Below are positions 35,683-44,844 of a DNA stretch of 64,000 nt, in pieces. Position numbers and translations under genes: made by a program. Where the stretch lies: assembly GCF_028561755.1 (NCBI RefSeq), contig NZ_JAQQTD010000003.1, forward strand, positions 1 through 64,000, given 5' to 3'. The DNA comes from Altibacter sp. HG106 (lineage in GTDB: Bacteria > Bacteroidota > Bacteroidia > Flavobacteriales > Flavobacteriaceae). How positions within the stretch are numbered: the first letter of the stretch is position 1; every line of letters begins with the position of its first letter. Below the pieces are notes generated by a model, which did no database searches, was not told the DNA's origin, and saw only the letters and a list, made by a program, of their open reading frames with translations.

Positions 35683-36459
35683 ATGAAATGGCTTTTTACC
35701 ATCTTACTGTTGAGTTCGATGCTCACCCATTCGCAGGAACTCAAATTAGTGGCCTCTGTGCCATTGGTCGCCGATCAATTTATTGGAATTGACGCGTACG
35801 ACAATACCTATTTTGTGCAGGATATGGCGCTTCGGAAAGAAGGTCCTTTAGGTTCCTTTGTTTTTCAGGATTTTCAATTGGGGCCCTTGGCTTCTGTAGA
35901 CATCATTAATCCACTGAATGTCGTCTTGTTTTTTGAGGAAGCCAATACGGTGGTTTTTTTAGACAATCGATTAAATGAAATAGAGCGACTTAACTTCAAT
36001 ACGCTCACCGAATTCACCAATGTTGGGAAGGTAACCAATGCGGGGAATAATCGGTTGTGGCTTTTCAATATTGACACCCAACAATTAGAACTGTATAATT
36101 ACCGCAGCGGAAGAAAAACCGTGGTATCGCAGCCTTTTCGAGGTTCCGTCTTAGAACAGGCAAGTGATTTTAATTATTGTTATGTGCTTACCGACACTTC
36201 CTTATACGCTTTCAATATCTACGGAAGTATTCTTTGGAAACGTCCTATGGAGGTTGCAACCCATGTCTTGCAGCAAGACGAAAACCTGTTGTTGGTATCT
36301 AACGGAAGCTTACAGTGGTATCCGGAAGGCAGCAGCGAACCACAGGCCGTATATACCCCGGAAATAAACATAAAAGACTTGCAGCTTACCGTGGATTTCC
36401 TGTATATTTATGACGGTAAAAAACTGCACAGCTTTACCCTAACCCAACCAAAGAAATAA
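35683..36459 (+). CDS. Secreted propeller-like protein
   Basis: From the ATG at 35683 it has 258 residues. Signal peptide MKWLFTILLLSSMLTHS, then repeated strands such as 'DVINPLNVVLFFEEANTVVFLDNRLNEIERL' (split about 60-90), 'NRLWLFNIDTQQLELYNY' and 'FLYIYDGKKLHSF', suggesting a beta-propeller of the NHL/PQQ kind. The longer open frame from 35581 adds non-signal residues through the promoter region and is rejected. The gene ends six bases before the kinase gene. Flavobacteria often have this pair in order. The role is unknown. Confidence 0.75.
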   Translation: MKWLFTILLLSSMLTHSQELKLVASVPLVADQFIGIDAYDNTYFVQDMALRKEGPLGSFVFQDFQLGPLASVDIINPLNVVLFFEEANTVVFLDNRLNEIERLNFNTLTEFTNVGKVTNAGNNRLWLFNIDTQQLELYNYRSGRKTVVSQPFRGSVLEQASDFNYCYVLTDTSLYAFNIYGSILWKRPMEVATHVLQQDENLLLVSNGSLQWYPEGSSEPQAVYTPEINIKDLQLTVDFLYIYDGKKLHSFTLTQPKK

Positions 36460-36464
36460 TACGT

Positions 36465-37079
36465 ATGCACGTTGCGATTGCAGGAAACATAGGCTCCGGA
36501 AAAACTACGCTTACGCGCCTTTTAGCAAAACATTACAAGTGGAAACCTCAATTTGAAGACGTAGAAGACAACCCGTATTTGGATGACTTCTACAACAAAA
36601 TGGAACGCTGGTCTTTTAACCTACAGATCTATTTTCTAAACAGTCGGTTTCGTCAAATTTTGGAAATACGGGAGAAAGGTAAAGATGTCATTCAAGACCG
36701 CACCATTTATGAAGACGCCTACATCTTTGCGCCTAACCTTCATGCCATGGGGCTGATGACCAATCGTGATTTTGAAAATTACCGTTCGCTTTTCGACCTC
36801 ATGGAAAGCGTCACCGAGGGTCCGGATCTACTTATCTATTTACGCAGTTCAATTCCCAATTTGGTAAACCAAATCCACAAGCGCGGACGCGAGTACGAGA
36901 ACAGCATAAGCATCGATTACTTGAGCCGCCTCAACGAACGCTACGAAGCCTGGATTCATGACTACAACAAAGGAAAATTGATCATTCTCGACGTCGATAA
37001 TCTCAACTTTGTAGACAAGCCCGAACATTTGGGAGAAGTGATCAATAAGATCGATGCCGAGTTACACGGGCTCTTTTAA
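36465..37079 (+). CDS. Deoxynucleoside kinase
   Basis: A 204-residue deoxyadenosine/deoxyguanosine/deoxycytidine kinase-type enzyme of nucleoside salvage. It has a P-loop 'GNIGSGKTTL' (7-16), the catalytic Glu in 'FEDVEDNPYL', the 'DRTIYEDA' block matching the family DRS/ERS motif, and an Arg-rich lid 'HKRGREYE'. Which base it prefers cannot be told here. Confidence 0.9.
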   Translation: MHVAIAGNIGSGKTTLTRLLAKHYKWKPQFEDVEDNPYLDDFYNKMERWSFNLQIYFLNSRFRQILEIREKGKDVIQDRTIYEDAYIFAPNLHAMGLMTNRDFENYRSLFDLMESVTEGPDLLIYLRSSIPNLVNQIHKRGREYENSISIDYLSRLNERYEAWIHDYNKGKLIILDVDNLNFVDKPEHLGEVINKIDAELHGLF

Positions 37080-37138
37080 AACTTAACATTTCGCTGACAT
37101 AGATTCGAGGTGAATATATGTACTTTGCCGGCAGATTT

Positions 37139-39175
37139 ATGGCGAAATTGTACAATACAAAATACTATCATCGCGACCTGTCCTGGTTGCGATTTAATCA
37201 CCGCGTGCTGCAAGAAGCGGCCGATACGCGCAATCCGTTGTACGAACGCATTAAGTTCTTGGCCATTTTTTCATCGAACCTCGACGAGTTTTACCGCGTA
37301 CGGGTTTCAGACATTCGGCAGATCAAACACGTTGAAAAACCGCTTCGGAAGAAGTTGATCACCAAACCCAATAAAGTGCTGAAAGAGATCAGCAAACAGG
37401 TGGCCATTCAACAAGAAGCCTTCGGAAAAATCTTTCAGGAGACTATCATCCCCGATCTGAAACGTGAGGGCATTCATCTCCTTCGGTTCGAAAATTTCTC
37501 AGCCACCCAAAAAGAAGTAGCAAAAACTTACTACGAGGACATACTTCGGGAGAAAATCACCATCGAACGTTTTTCCAATTCCACCAAAGAGCCCGTTTTT
37601 ATTGAGAATGAAGAGCTGTATCTCGCCGCCCAAATTTCCGAAGACAACTTCGTACTGGTAAAAATTCCGGAAGACGAACCTAGATTCTTCGTATTTCCGA
37701 AGCAGAATGGAAATTACTACATCACGTTCATTGATGACATCCTGCAATTCAACCTGAAGCAGAGTCCGAAGAAAGAATACGCCATTCAGTTCTATGCCAT
37801 CAAGAAATCTCGAGATGCCGAACTCTATATTGAAGATGAGTTCTCGGGAAATCTCAAAGAAAAGATCAAGAATTCACTTTCCAAACGAGAAACCGGACAA
37901 GCTACACGACTGCTGATCGATGAACGCATGCCCAAAGCTTTGCGGGAAATTTTAAAGAATGCTTTGGATGTTTACAATGCCGACCTTATAGAAGGGGGGC
38001 GTTATCATAATTTCAAGGACTTTTTTAGTTTTCCGAATCCAACTACCAAAAAATTATCACAAGAAGAATGGACTCCGCTAGCGCACCCCATACTTGATGC
38101 TTCCCAGTCTTTGTTGGAATTAATCGAAGCAAAAGATCGCCTGGTTCATTTCCCATATCAGTCGTTTGAGCCGGTGATCCGATTGATTGAAGAAGCCGCT
38201 AATGATCCAAAGGTAACCACCTTAAAGATCACCATTTACAGGGCTGCCAATGAATCGCGTTTAAATGATGCCATCGCACTGGCCGCCAAAAAAGGTAAAA
38301 AAGTGGTAGTTTTTATTGAAGTAAAGGCGCGCTTTGACGAACAGAATAACTTAAAGTGGGGAAAGATCTTCGAGGAAAATGGAGCCCGGGTGATCTACAG
38401 TTTCCCAGCCATTAAAATTCATTCAAAGATCCTCTACATAGAGCGAGAAGAAGAAGGAACTATCACACGCTATGCCTACATCGCTACCGGAAACTTCAAT
38501 GAAAAGACCGCTACTCTCTACACCGATTACGGACTTCTAACGGCCCATGAAGAAATAACAGAAGACATTAATAAAGTATTTCTGGTGCTTGAAGGTAAAA
38601 TGATCATCCCCAAGCCCGAACAACTGCTGGTGGCGCCATTCACCGCGCGAGAAACCTTCGAGAAATTAATTGAAAGTGAAATTGAAGCTGCTAACGCAGG
38701 AAAGGAGGCGTATATTTTAGCGAAGATGAATAGCTTGCAGGATAAGAAAATGATTAAACTGCTGTACAAAGCGAGTAATGCCGGGGTTAACATTCGCATG
38801 GTAGTACGTGGCATTTGTTCGCTCGTACCCGGGATCAAAGGGCAAAGTGAAAATATATACATTACCAGCATCTTAGATCGCTTTTTAGAGCATGGGCGCA
38901 TGTACGTTTTTGGAAACGAAGGTGAGGAAAAAGTGTTTATTGGTTCCGCCGATTGGATGAAGCGAAATCTTAGTCACCGTATTGAAGTGGTGACCCCGGT
39001 TCTTGATCCGGATATTCGAAAAACGCTTCGTAAACTCCTCGACATACAACTCAGTGATACTGCTAAAGCCAGAATACTCGATAAAGACCAAAAAAACGAG
39101 TATGTTTCCGAAGAGAAGGAGGGAAATCGCGCACAATTGGACACCTACCAATATTTCGAGGAAGCTATTGAATAA
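37139..39175 (+). CDS. ppk1: Polyphosphate kinase 1
   Basis: This enzyme makes polyphosphate from ATP by autophosphorylation on His. From the ATG at 37139 the protein has 678 residues, starting MAKLYNTKYYHRDLSWLRFN as Ppk1 does. An upstream ATG (37118) precedes a TACTTTGC -7-like box (37121-37128) and is unlikely. The catalytic His is in 'KIHSKILYIER' and the second in 'FLEHGRMYVFG'. Other blocks include 'FSSNLDEFYRVR' and 'ATGNFNEKTATLYTDYG'. The 3' end overlaps the convergent App1-type gene by 11 bases. Confidence 0.94.
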   Translation: MAKLYNTKYYHRDLSWLRFNHRVLQEAADTRNPLYERIKFLAIFSSNLDEFYRVRVSDIRQIKHVEKPLRKKLITKPNKVLKEISKQVAIQQEAFGKIFQETIIPDLKREGIHLLRFENFSATQKEVAKTYYEDILREKITIERFSNSTKEPVFIENEELYLAAQISEDNFVLVKIPEDEPRFFVFPKQNGNYYITFIDDILQFNLKQSPKKEYAIQFYAIKKSRDAELYIEDEFSGNLKEKIKNSLSKRETGQATRLLIDERMPKALREILKNALDVYNADLIEGGRYHNFKDFFSFPNPTTKKLSQEEWTPLAHPILDASQSLLELIEAKDRLVHFPYQSFEPVIRLIEEAANDPKVTTLKITIYRAANESRLNDAIALAAKKGKKVVVFIEVKARFDEQNNLKWGKIFEENGARVIYSFPAIKIHSKILYIEREEEGTITRYAYIATGNFNEKTATLYTDYGLLTAHEEITEDINKVFLVLEGKMIIPKPEQLLVAPFTARETFEKLIESEIEAANAGKEAYILAKMNSLQDKKMIKLLYKASNAGVNIRMVVRGICSLVPGIKGQSENIYITSILDRFLEHGRMYVFGNEGEEKVFIGSADWMKRNLSHRIEVVTPVLDPDIRKTLRKLLDIQLSDTAKARILDKDQKNEYVSEEKEGNRAQLDTYQYFEEAIE

Positions 39176-40166
39176 GTCCGTTTTCACGGGCGTGTTGAAG
39201 CGCCGCTTCGCTGTCTTCTACCAGCAGTGTTGGCGTTGTGGTATAGGTTGCCAGCAACCCTTGTACCCGCAAGACCTTTTTCTTGTGTTTAACGCTTCGT
39301 AAGTAGATGGCCTTTATCCTGCCGGGAAATTTTTCAGCTATTTCAATGTAGATATCCGCGTCATGTTCTCCACTATCGCCAATCAAAACAAACTTCATTT
39401 CTGGATACATGTTCAGGATATCGATAATTTCTCGTTGCTTTTGCGGTTTCTCCTCCTCTTTTCTGCGTTTGAAGAGACTCAAAGATCGGAGCAAAATGGG
39501 GCCTTTGGGAAACGAGTTCTTCCGAAGAAATAATGCCAAGTACCGATATAAGTTCCACGGACTATGACTTACGTAAAACAAAGGGTTGGCACCATCACCC
39601 TGAGGCCCGCGATGCAACTCGTGATAGAATTCGGCTGCGCCTTCCAGCGGACTCCTACTTTCGGCGTTTCTAAAGAACGTATTGAAGATCAACTTCATTT
39701 TTAAAAAGGAGGTCACGCCCGTTTTTAGTATCGTGTCATCGATGTCGCTAATGACTCCAAAATCTACTGTTGGTGATGGAATCAAGACATCACCATGGAA
39801 TCGGTTGTCATTTATAATCACGCGGTTGGGGTGCGGGTCATCGAAGGAAAGTTCGTAGGACAGCCAGCCTTCTTCGTTCGTTAGGTTTGCAAGGTCGGAA
39901 AGCTTCTCTTTAAATTTAAAATAGCCTTTCTGATCGGTGGTAGTGTAATAAAAAGATTGATCAGGCAGTTTTATTTTGATGGAAGTATGTGCAACCTCAT
40001 CGGTTTCAAAGCGTTTCCAAGAATTTTTCAGCAATCCAAAGAGACCTTTTCGCGAAAGATCGATGCTTTCGTCTTCTAAGGCTCTGCCGCGGATATAGAG
40101 CGTGTTATCGGTTCCGTAGCTTGCAAATGCAATAATCTGCAGTGGATCTTTTTTGAATAACCCCAT
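39165..40166 (-). CDS. App1-like (DUF2183) phosphatase
   Basis: A 333-residue protein. The N-terminal part (about 1-130) is a beta-rich domain. The C-terminal domain has the HAD-like catalytic motif 'GVISDIDDTILKTG' (about 137-150) and 'YVSHSPWNLY', then 'FVLIGDSGEHDADIY', as in yeast App1 and bacterial DUF2183 proteins, which dephosphorylate phosphatidate or related lipids. It starts one base after the end of the MgtC/DUF4010 gene, so the two are co-transcribed. Confidence 0.88.
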   Translation of the reverse strand: MGLFKKDPLQIIAFASYGTDNTLYIRGRALEDESIDLSRKGLFGLLKNSWKRFETDEVAHTSIKIKLPDQSFYYTTTDQKGYFKFKEKLSDLANLTNEEGWLSYELSFDDPHPNRVIINDNRFHGDVLIPSPTVDFGVISDIDDTILKTGVTSFLKMKLIFNTFFRNAESRSPLEGAAEFYHELHRGPQGDGANPLFYVSHSPWNLYRYLALFLRKNSFPKGPILLRSLSLFKRRKEEEKPQKQREIIDILNMYPEMKFVLIGDSGEHDADIYIEIAEKFPGRIKAIYLRSVKHKKKVLRVQGLLATYTTTPTLLVEDSEAALQHARENGLIQ

Positions 40167-40167
40167 G

Positions 40168-41436
40168 CTATAGCAATCCGCTTTGTGGCCATAGCCATAT
40201 TAGTAAAAGGCCGAGTACAATAACAATTCCGAAAGTTGCGCCCACCCATTTCGCCAGGGTGCGAGTACCCAGTAAGGCTGCCATGACCCCTTTGAAAGCA
40301 AGGTTCGACAAGGATGCCAGCAGAATGAGCCTCCACCCCACCGAAGTTTGTAGTCCGCCTCCTTTCATCAGGTTTGAAAGCGATAAGGTAATGGCATCCA
40401 CATCGGTGAGTCCGCTTATAATGGCCACGGCGTACAAGGCTTCATTCCCGAACTCCTCTTTTGTAAATGCTACCGCAAGTAAAATCAAACCGTATAATAG
40501 TCCGAATACAAGCGCGCTTTTAAATTGCGCCGGATTCTTCGGTTCCGGCATGGTGTCGTCTTCTTTCGAGTCTTTATTTATTCGGTAAAACAACCCGACA
40601 CACAGCAAGGCCATAAAAACGAATTCTACTACCAATGGAGGTAATAAAGCCCCCATTTTCTGCGGAACCACCACGCCAATTTCAACCATAACCCGAACAA
40701 GGGCAATGGCAGAAGCGGTCATTATCACAAAGGCGGCAATTTTATTGATGTTTTTAGCCTGCGCCGTTTTTCGAGCGTAGCTTACTGTCGTTGCTGTACT
40801 GCTAATCAAACCTCCCAAAACACCATTGGAGATGATGCCAACTTTCTTTCCAACAAATTTATAGATGAAGTATCCTATCACACTAATACCCACAATCAAG
40901 GTAACCATCAACCAGATATTTCTTGGGTTGAGCACATCTAAAGGGCCATAGGTTTGATCGGGAAGAATAGGAAGAATGACCAATGAAATTCCGGCGAAGG
41001 TCATTATAGCTGCGATATCTTTATCTTTCAGTCGTTCAATAAATTTGTGCAGATGCTCTTTTACGTAGAGCAATACCGCTAAAGCTCCCCCCACCACGAC
41101 ACCCACAATTTGACTTCCCAAGACCAAATAGGCCCCAATGGCAAACATTAATAGTGCCGCGACCTCGGTAGTTTGACCAATATCACTTTCCTCCTGTTTT
41201 CGTAATTTGATAACATTGGCCACCACCAAGAGCGCCGTAAGGGCAAGTCCGAATACCGGAAGGATGAACGGATTGTCATAGCTTTCTGTTAGAAAACCTG
41301 CGACCACCCCCAGTACCGATATCAGGGTAAACGTACGAACGCCTGCCATTTCATGATCGGAGCGTTGTCGCTGCACTCCTACCAACATGCCAAGGCCAAA
41401 AGCAATTCCTAATGTGATTAGGTCGTTATAGTCCAT
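40168..41436 (-). CDS. MgtC/SapB-DUF4010 membrane protein
   Basis: A 422-residue integral inner-membrane protein with about 11-13 hydrophobic segments. The N-terminus 'LGIAFGLGMLVGVQRQRSDHEMAGVRTFTLI' (split about 7-40) is the MgtC/SapB signature with its conserved Arg-rich loop. The C-terminal half ('GLTDVDAITLSLSNLM') fits DUF4010. The function is unknown, with an ion-related role suspected from the family. It forms a unit with the App1-type phosphatase. Confidence 0.88.
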   Translation of the reverse strand: MDYNDLITLGIAFGLGMLVGVQRQRSDHEMAGVRTFTLISVLGVVAGFLTESYDNPFILPVFGLALTALLVVANVIKLRKQEESDIGQTTEVAALLMFAIGAYLVLGSQIVGVVVGGALAVLLYVKEHLHKFIERLKDKDIAAIMTFAGISLVILPILPDQTYGPLDVLNPRNIWLMVTLIVGISVIGYFIYKFVGKKVGIISNGVLGGLISSTATTVSYARKTAQAKNINKIAAFVIMTASAIALVRVMVEIGVVVPQKMGALLPPLVVEFVFMALLCVGLFYRINKDSKEDDTMPEPKNPAQFKSALVFGLLYGLILLAVAFTKEEFGNEALYAVAIISGLTDVDAITLSLSNLMKGGGLQTSVGWRLILLASLSNLAFKGVMAALLGTRTLAKWVGATFGIVIVLGLLLIWLWPQSGLL

Positions 41437-41461
41437 TGGATAAAAGATACGGTAATTCCAT

Positions 41462-41490
41462 AAAAAAACCCTGCCGTAGCGGCAGGGTTT
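41462..41490 (-). terminator. Intrinsic terminator after the pyrophosphatase gene
   Basis: A perfect 11-bp stem (41466-41476 with 41480-41490, loop of 3) is followed on the minus strand by a T run (41468-41462). It ends the hppA transcript and lies just before the MgtC/DUF4010 gene. Confidence 0.9.
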
Positions 41491-41517
41491 ATCAGTATTT
41501 TAACGAAGTTTCGTCGC

Positions 41518-44010
41518 TTATTGTTGCTCTTCAATTACTTCTACTTCTTTCACAACAGCACCGCCTTCTACCTTGATATTAGCTTCTTTTAAGGCTTCTA
41601 CTTGCGCTTTTACCTCTTCCATGGTTCCAGTGAAGGTTTTTGTTTCGGAGGTAGTTTTTCCGTCTTTCGTGGTCTTGATGGTCACGTTGGCCGTGGTCAA
41701 ACTATCACTCGAAGACATTTCCACCATCACATCACGCGAAACTTCCGTCTTATTCGCTTTTTTGATCTGATCGGCTTGCGCTCCCGTAAGCACGGTACGG
41801 TTTCCGTCTTCATCAATAAACACCATTTCTTCAGTATCGCTCATGGCAGTTACATCACCGTGATGCCCTCCTAAAATCGGAGCAATTACCAATCCAACCA
41901 AGCAGGTTAACTTAATAAGAATGTTCATAGAAGGTCCTGAAGTATCCTTGAAAGGATCCCCTACGGTATCTCCGGTTACAGCAGCTTTGTGTGCTTCACT
42001 TCCTTTGTAGGTCATTTCACCATTAATCATTACTCCGGCTTCAAATGACTTCTTAGCGTTATCCCAAGCGCCTCCGGCGTTGTTTTGGAAGATCGCCCAC
42101 ATTACACCGCTCACACATACACCGGCCATATAACCTCCTAAGGGTTCAGCACCAAAGATCAATCCGATAAGAATTGGGGTGATGATCGTGATCAATCCCG
42201 GCATCAACATTTCCTGAAGGGCCGCTTTGGTTGAGATATCTACACACTTACCGTATTCTGGCGTCCCCGTTCCTTCCATAATTCCAGGAATTTCTTTGAA
42301 CTGACGACGTACTTCCTGTACCATTTTCATGGCTGCTTTTCCTACCGATTTCATCGCTAAAGCGGAAAAAACAACCGGGATCATTCCACCCACAAATAAC
42401 ATCGCTAGTACATCGGCACGGAAGATATTAATTCCGTCAATACCAGTGAAAGTTACGTAAGCAGCAAACAAGGCCAAGGCTGTCAACGCAGCCGAAGCAA
42501 TGGCAAATCCTTTTCCAACGGCAGCCGTTGTGTTTCCAACTGAGTCTAAAATATCGGTACGCTCACGTACATGATCTTCCAATTCGCTCATTTCAGCCAC
42601 ACCACCTGCGTTATCGGCAATCGGTCCAAAGGCATCAATCGCCAACTGCATTGCGGTGGTAGCCATCATGGCAGAAGCCGCCAAGGCCACTCCGTAGAAT
42701 CCAGCAAGTTCATAAGAACCGTAGATCGCTGCCGCGAACAATAAAACACTCCAAAGAGTTGATTTCATTCCAACGGCAAGACCTGCAATAATGTTGGTCG
42801 CCGCTCCGGTAGAAGAGTTTTGTACGATATCCAGTACCGGCTTTTTACCAAGACTGGTGTAGTAGGCCGTTACAAAAGAGATCAACGCACCTACGGCAAG
42901 ACCGATGCACGCTGACCAGAACACATTAATTGATGGAACTTCGATGGCCCCTTCACCGAAAAAGTTCATGGTCATGGTTTCAGGCAACATCCAATCAATT
43001 AAGAAATAACTTGCCGCTAGCGTAATAATGATCGCTGTCCAGTTCCCCATATCCAGTGCTTTTTGCACTTGAGGTTCTTTCGCATCGTTATTTTTAATAC
43101 TCACCAGGAAGGTTCCGATAATGGAGGCTAGTACTCCTACTCCGGCAATTACCAGCGGAAGCAAGATAGGTCCCATATTATTGAAGGCATCTGTAAAGGG
43201 AGCGGTTGCGCTCATATCACGGATCACGTAGTTTCCTAATACCATTGCCGCCAAAACCGTAGCAACATAACTTCCGAAGAGGTCAGCACCCATTCCGGCC
43301 ACATCACCAACATTATCTCCTACGTTATCAGCAATCGTAGCTGGGTTTCGCGGATCGTCTTCTGGAATACCCGCTTCTACTTTTCCCACTAAATCGGCGC
43401 CAACATCGGCCGCTTTGGTATAAATACCACCACCAACACGAGCGAAGAGTGCAATACTTTCAGCCCCTAAAGAGAATCCGGCTAAAGCTTCCAATACAAT
43501 GGTCATATCGGTATAAAAATCGCCGCCTTCTACGAGAAACTGACTTAAAAAGAATAAAAAGAACAAGCTAAGTCCCAATACCGCCAGACCCGCAACACCA
43601 AGTCCCATTACGGTACCTCCACCAAAGGAAACTTTCAAGGCTTGTGGTAAGCTCGTTTTAGCCGCTTCTGCCGTACGCGCATTCGCTTCGGTAGCAACAC
43701 GCATTCCGATGTTTCCTGCCAAAGCAGAGAAAATTGCCCCGAAAATAAAGGCAGGTACAATCATCCAACTGGTGGTTTCAACCATCGTTGAAATGAAGAA
43801 AAGCAGTCCCGCAGCAATTACCGCGAAAATAACGAGCAACCGGTATTCTGCATTTAAAAATGCCAAAGCACCTTCTTTAATGCTCTTTGAAATAGATTGC
43901 ATCCGTTCGCTTCCCGCCGCTTGTTTCTTTACCCAGCTCATTTTCACAAGCATAAATAAAAGCCCCAAAACAGCGAGGGCAATAGGTACATAGATAATGT
44001 TCTGTTCCAT
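41518..44010 (-). CDS. hppA: Membrane ion-pumping pyrophosphatase
   Basis: This multi-pass inner-membrane enzyme couples pyrophosphate hydrolysis to pumping of H+ or Na+. The 830 residues show the active-site blocks '[22 protein letters not shown]', split around '[24 protein letters not shown]', and 'GPIADNAGG', plus '[15 protein letters not shown]'. The Ala in '[12 protein letters not shown]' marks the K+-dependent class, where K+-independent enzymes have Lys. About 110 C-terminal residues after the last membrane helix ('[21 protein letters not shown]') are extra compared with the usual length near 700, hydrophilic and of unknown use. Na+ versus H+ is not decided here. Confidence 0.95.
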   Translation of the reverse strand: MEQNIIYVPIALAVLGLLFMLVKMSWVKKQAAGSERMQSISKSIKEGALAFLNAEYRLLVIFAVIAAGLLFFISTMVETTSWMIVPAFIFGAIFSALAGNIGMRVATEANARTAEAAKTSLPQALKVSFGGGTVMGLGVAGLAVLGLSLFFLFFLSQFLVEGGDFYTDMTIVLEALAGFSLGAESIALFARVGGGIYTKAADVGADLVGKVEAGIPEDDPRNPATIADNVGDNVGDVAGMGADLFGSYVATVLAAMVLGNYVIRDMSATAPFTDAFNNMGPILLPLVIAGVGVLASIIGTFLVSIKNNDAKEPQVQKALDMGNWTAIIITLAASYFLIDWMLPETMTMNFFGEGAIEVPSINVFWSACIGLAVGALISFVTAYYTSLGKKPVLDIVQNSSTGAATNIIAGLAVGMKSTLWSVLLFAAAIYGSYELAGFYGVALAASAMMATTAMQLAIDAFGPIADNAGGVAEMSELEDHVRERTDILDSVGNTTAAVGKGFAIASAALTALALFAAYVTFTGIDGINIFRADVLAMLFVGGMIPVVFSALAMKSVGKAAMKMVQEVRRQFKEIPGIMEGTGTPEYGKCVDISTKAALQEMLMPGLITIITPILIGLIFGAEPLGGYMAGVCVSGVMWAIFQNNAGGAWDNAKKSFEAGVMINGEMTYKGSEAHKAAVTGDTVGDPFKDTSGPSMNILIKLTCLVGLVIAPILGGHHGDVTAMSDTEEMVFIDEDGNRTVLTGAQADQIKKANKTEVSRDVMVEMSSSDSLTTANVTIKTTKDGKTTSETKTFTGTMEEVKAQVEALKEANIKVEGGAVVKEVEVIEEQQ

Positions 44011-44048
44011 GTTATATTATTTAGTTGACATTAACATTTTTGCGGTGG

Positions 44049-44056
44049 CAAAAGTA
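44049..44056 (-). promoter_or_regulatory. -7 box of the pyrophosphatase gene
   Basis: TACTTTTG on the minus strand fits TAnnTTTG and lies 38 bases before the ATG at 44010. No clear -33 element is seen. Confidence 0.45.
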
Positions 44057-44190
44057 GTAAATTTTTGCGGCGTGGTTACTATTAAATCGGATAGAAATAC
44101 AATCGATAGGAACGGGGTGTAGCGCAATTGATACTGAAGTACTTGACAACTCTTTGTTATCGCCACACTACATACGCTCTTAAAATCGCT

Positions 44191-44219
44191 TTTGAATCCT
44201 CTTATTTTGGCTACATTTG
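44191..44219 (+). promoter_or_regulatory. Promoter of the small membrane protein gene
   Basis: TTTG (44191-44194), a 17-base spacer and TACATTTG (44212-44219) match the Bacteroidota consensus. The box ends ten bases before the ATG at 44230, so the leader is very short. Confidence 0.6.
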
Positions 44220-44229
44220 TCCAAACGCC

Positions 44230-44766
44230 ATGAAGCACTATATCGCTGTTTTTTTAGTTGCCTGCCTGATCCTTCCGGTATCGGGAACATTTCTTTGGCT
44301 CACCTTTCAACAAAAGCAAGTGCGGAAAGAAGTAAAACGTGAACTGATGGCGAACGCTCACGAAGCCGACTTAAAGCTGCTTATTTTCAGCAAAGAAGAC
44401 AGTGAACGCCTGGACTGGAAACATGAGAAAGAATTCGAGTATCAAGGCAGCATGTACGATATCGTTTCGACAGCGATAAAAAATGACAGTCTTTATTATC
44501 GCGTGTTCCCCGATAAAAAAGAAACGAAGTTAAATCGGCAATTAGAAAAACTGGCAATCGATGCGTTCGGAAAAGATCCGCTGCAAAAGGACAAGCAGCG
44601 CCAACTTCGGCATTTTCTTTCGATTCTGTTTTTCTCAACACCAGATGAATGGCATCCATGGAGCCCGAACAGCTTCTTAACAACAATAGACACCTACGCC
44701 AATACTTTTCATTCGATAGTACTGTTATTGGACGACCCACCCCCACAGTATTCTCTTCATACGTAA
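44230..44766 (+). CDS. Small single-pass membrane protein, unknown function
   Basis: From the ATG at 44230 it has 178 residues, starting MKHYIAVFLVACLILPVSGTFLWL, a membrane anchor with no clear cleavage site. The rest is charged and partly helical (KQVRKEVKRELMANA) and ends in a Pro-rich tail. It resembles nothing I recognise. The longer frame from 44128 runs through the promoter and is rejected. A terminator-like hairpin follows. Confidence 0.6.
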   Translation: MKHYIAVFLVACLILPVSGTFLWLTFQQKQVRKEVKRELMANAHEADLKLLIFSKEDSERLDWKHEKEFEYQGSMYDIVSTAIKNDSLYYRVFPDKKETKLNRQLEKLAIDAFGKDPLQKDKQRQLRHFLSILFFSTPDEWHPWSPNSFLTTIDTYANTFHSIVLLLDDPPPQYSLHT

Positions 44767-44790
44767 GCTTATTTACTATTTCTAATCATT

Positions 44791-44835
44791 TCGGGAACGG
44801 TTCTTGTGGCCGTATTCCCGAGCCTATTTTTTTTT
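44791..44835 (+). terminator. Terminator-like hairpin directly before the TonB receptor start
   Basis: Arm 44791-44800 pairs with 44810-44821 (two-base bulge), followed by GCCTA and a run of ten T. It ends only nine bases before the ATG at 44845, so it could end the upstream gene or act as an attenuator of the receptor gene. Confidence 0.6.
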
Positions 44836-44844
44836 ACAACTACT

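Noticed and set aside
44115-44134. A stretch like the 5' half of a tRNA (GGGGTGTAGCGCAATTGATA)
   Set aside because: No anticodon stem, T-arm or acceptor match follows; chance resemblance.
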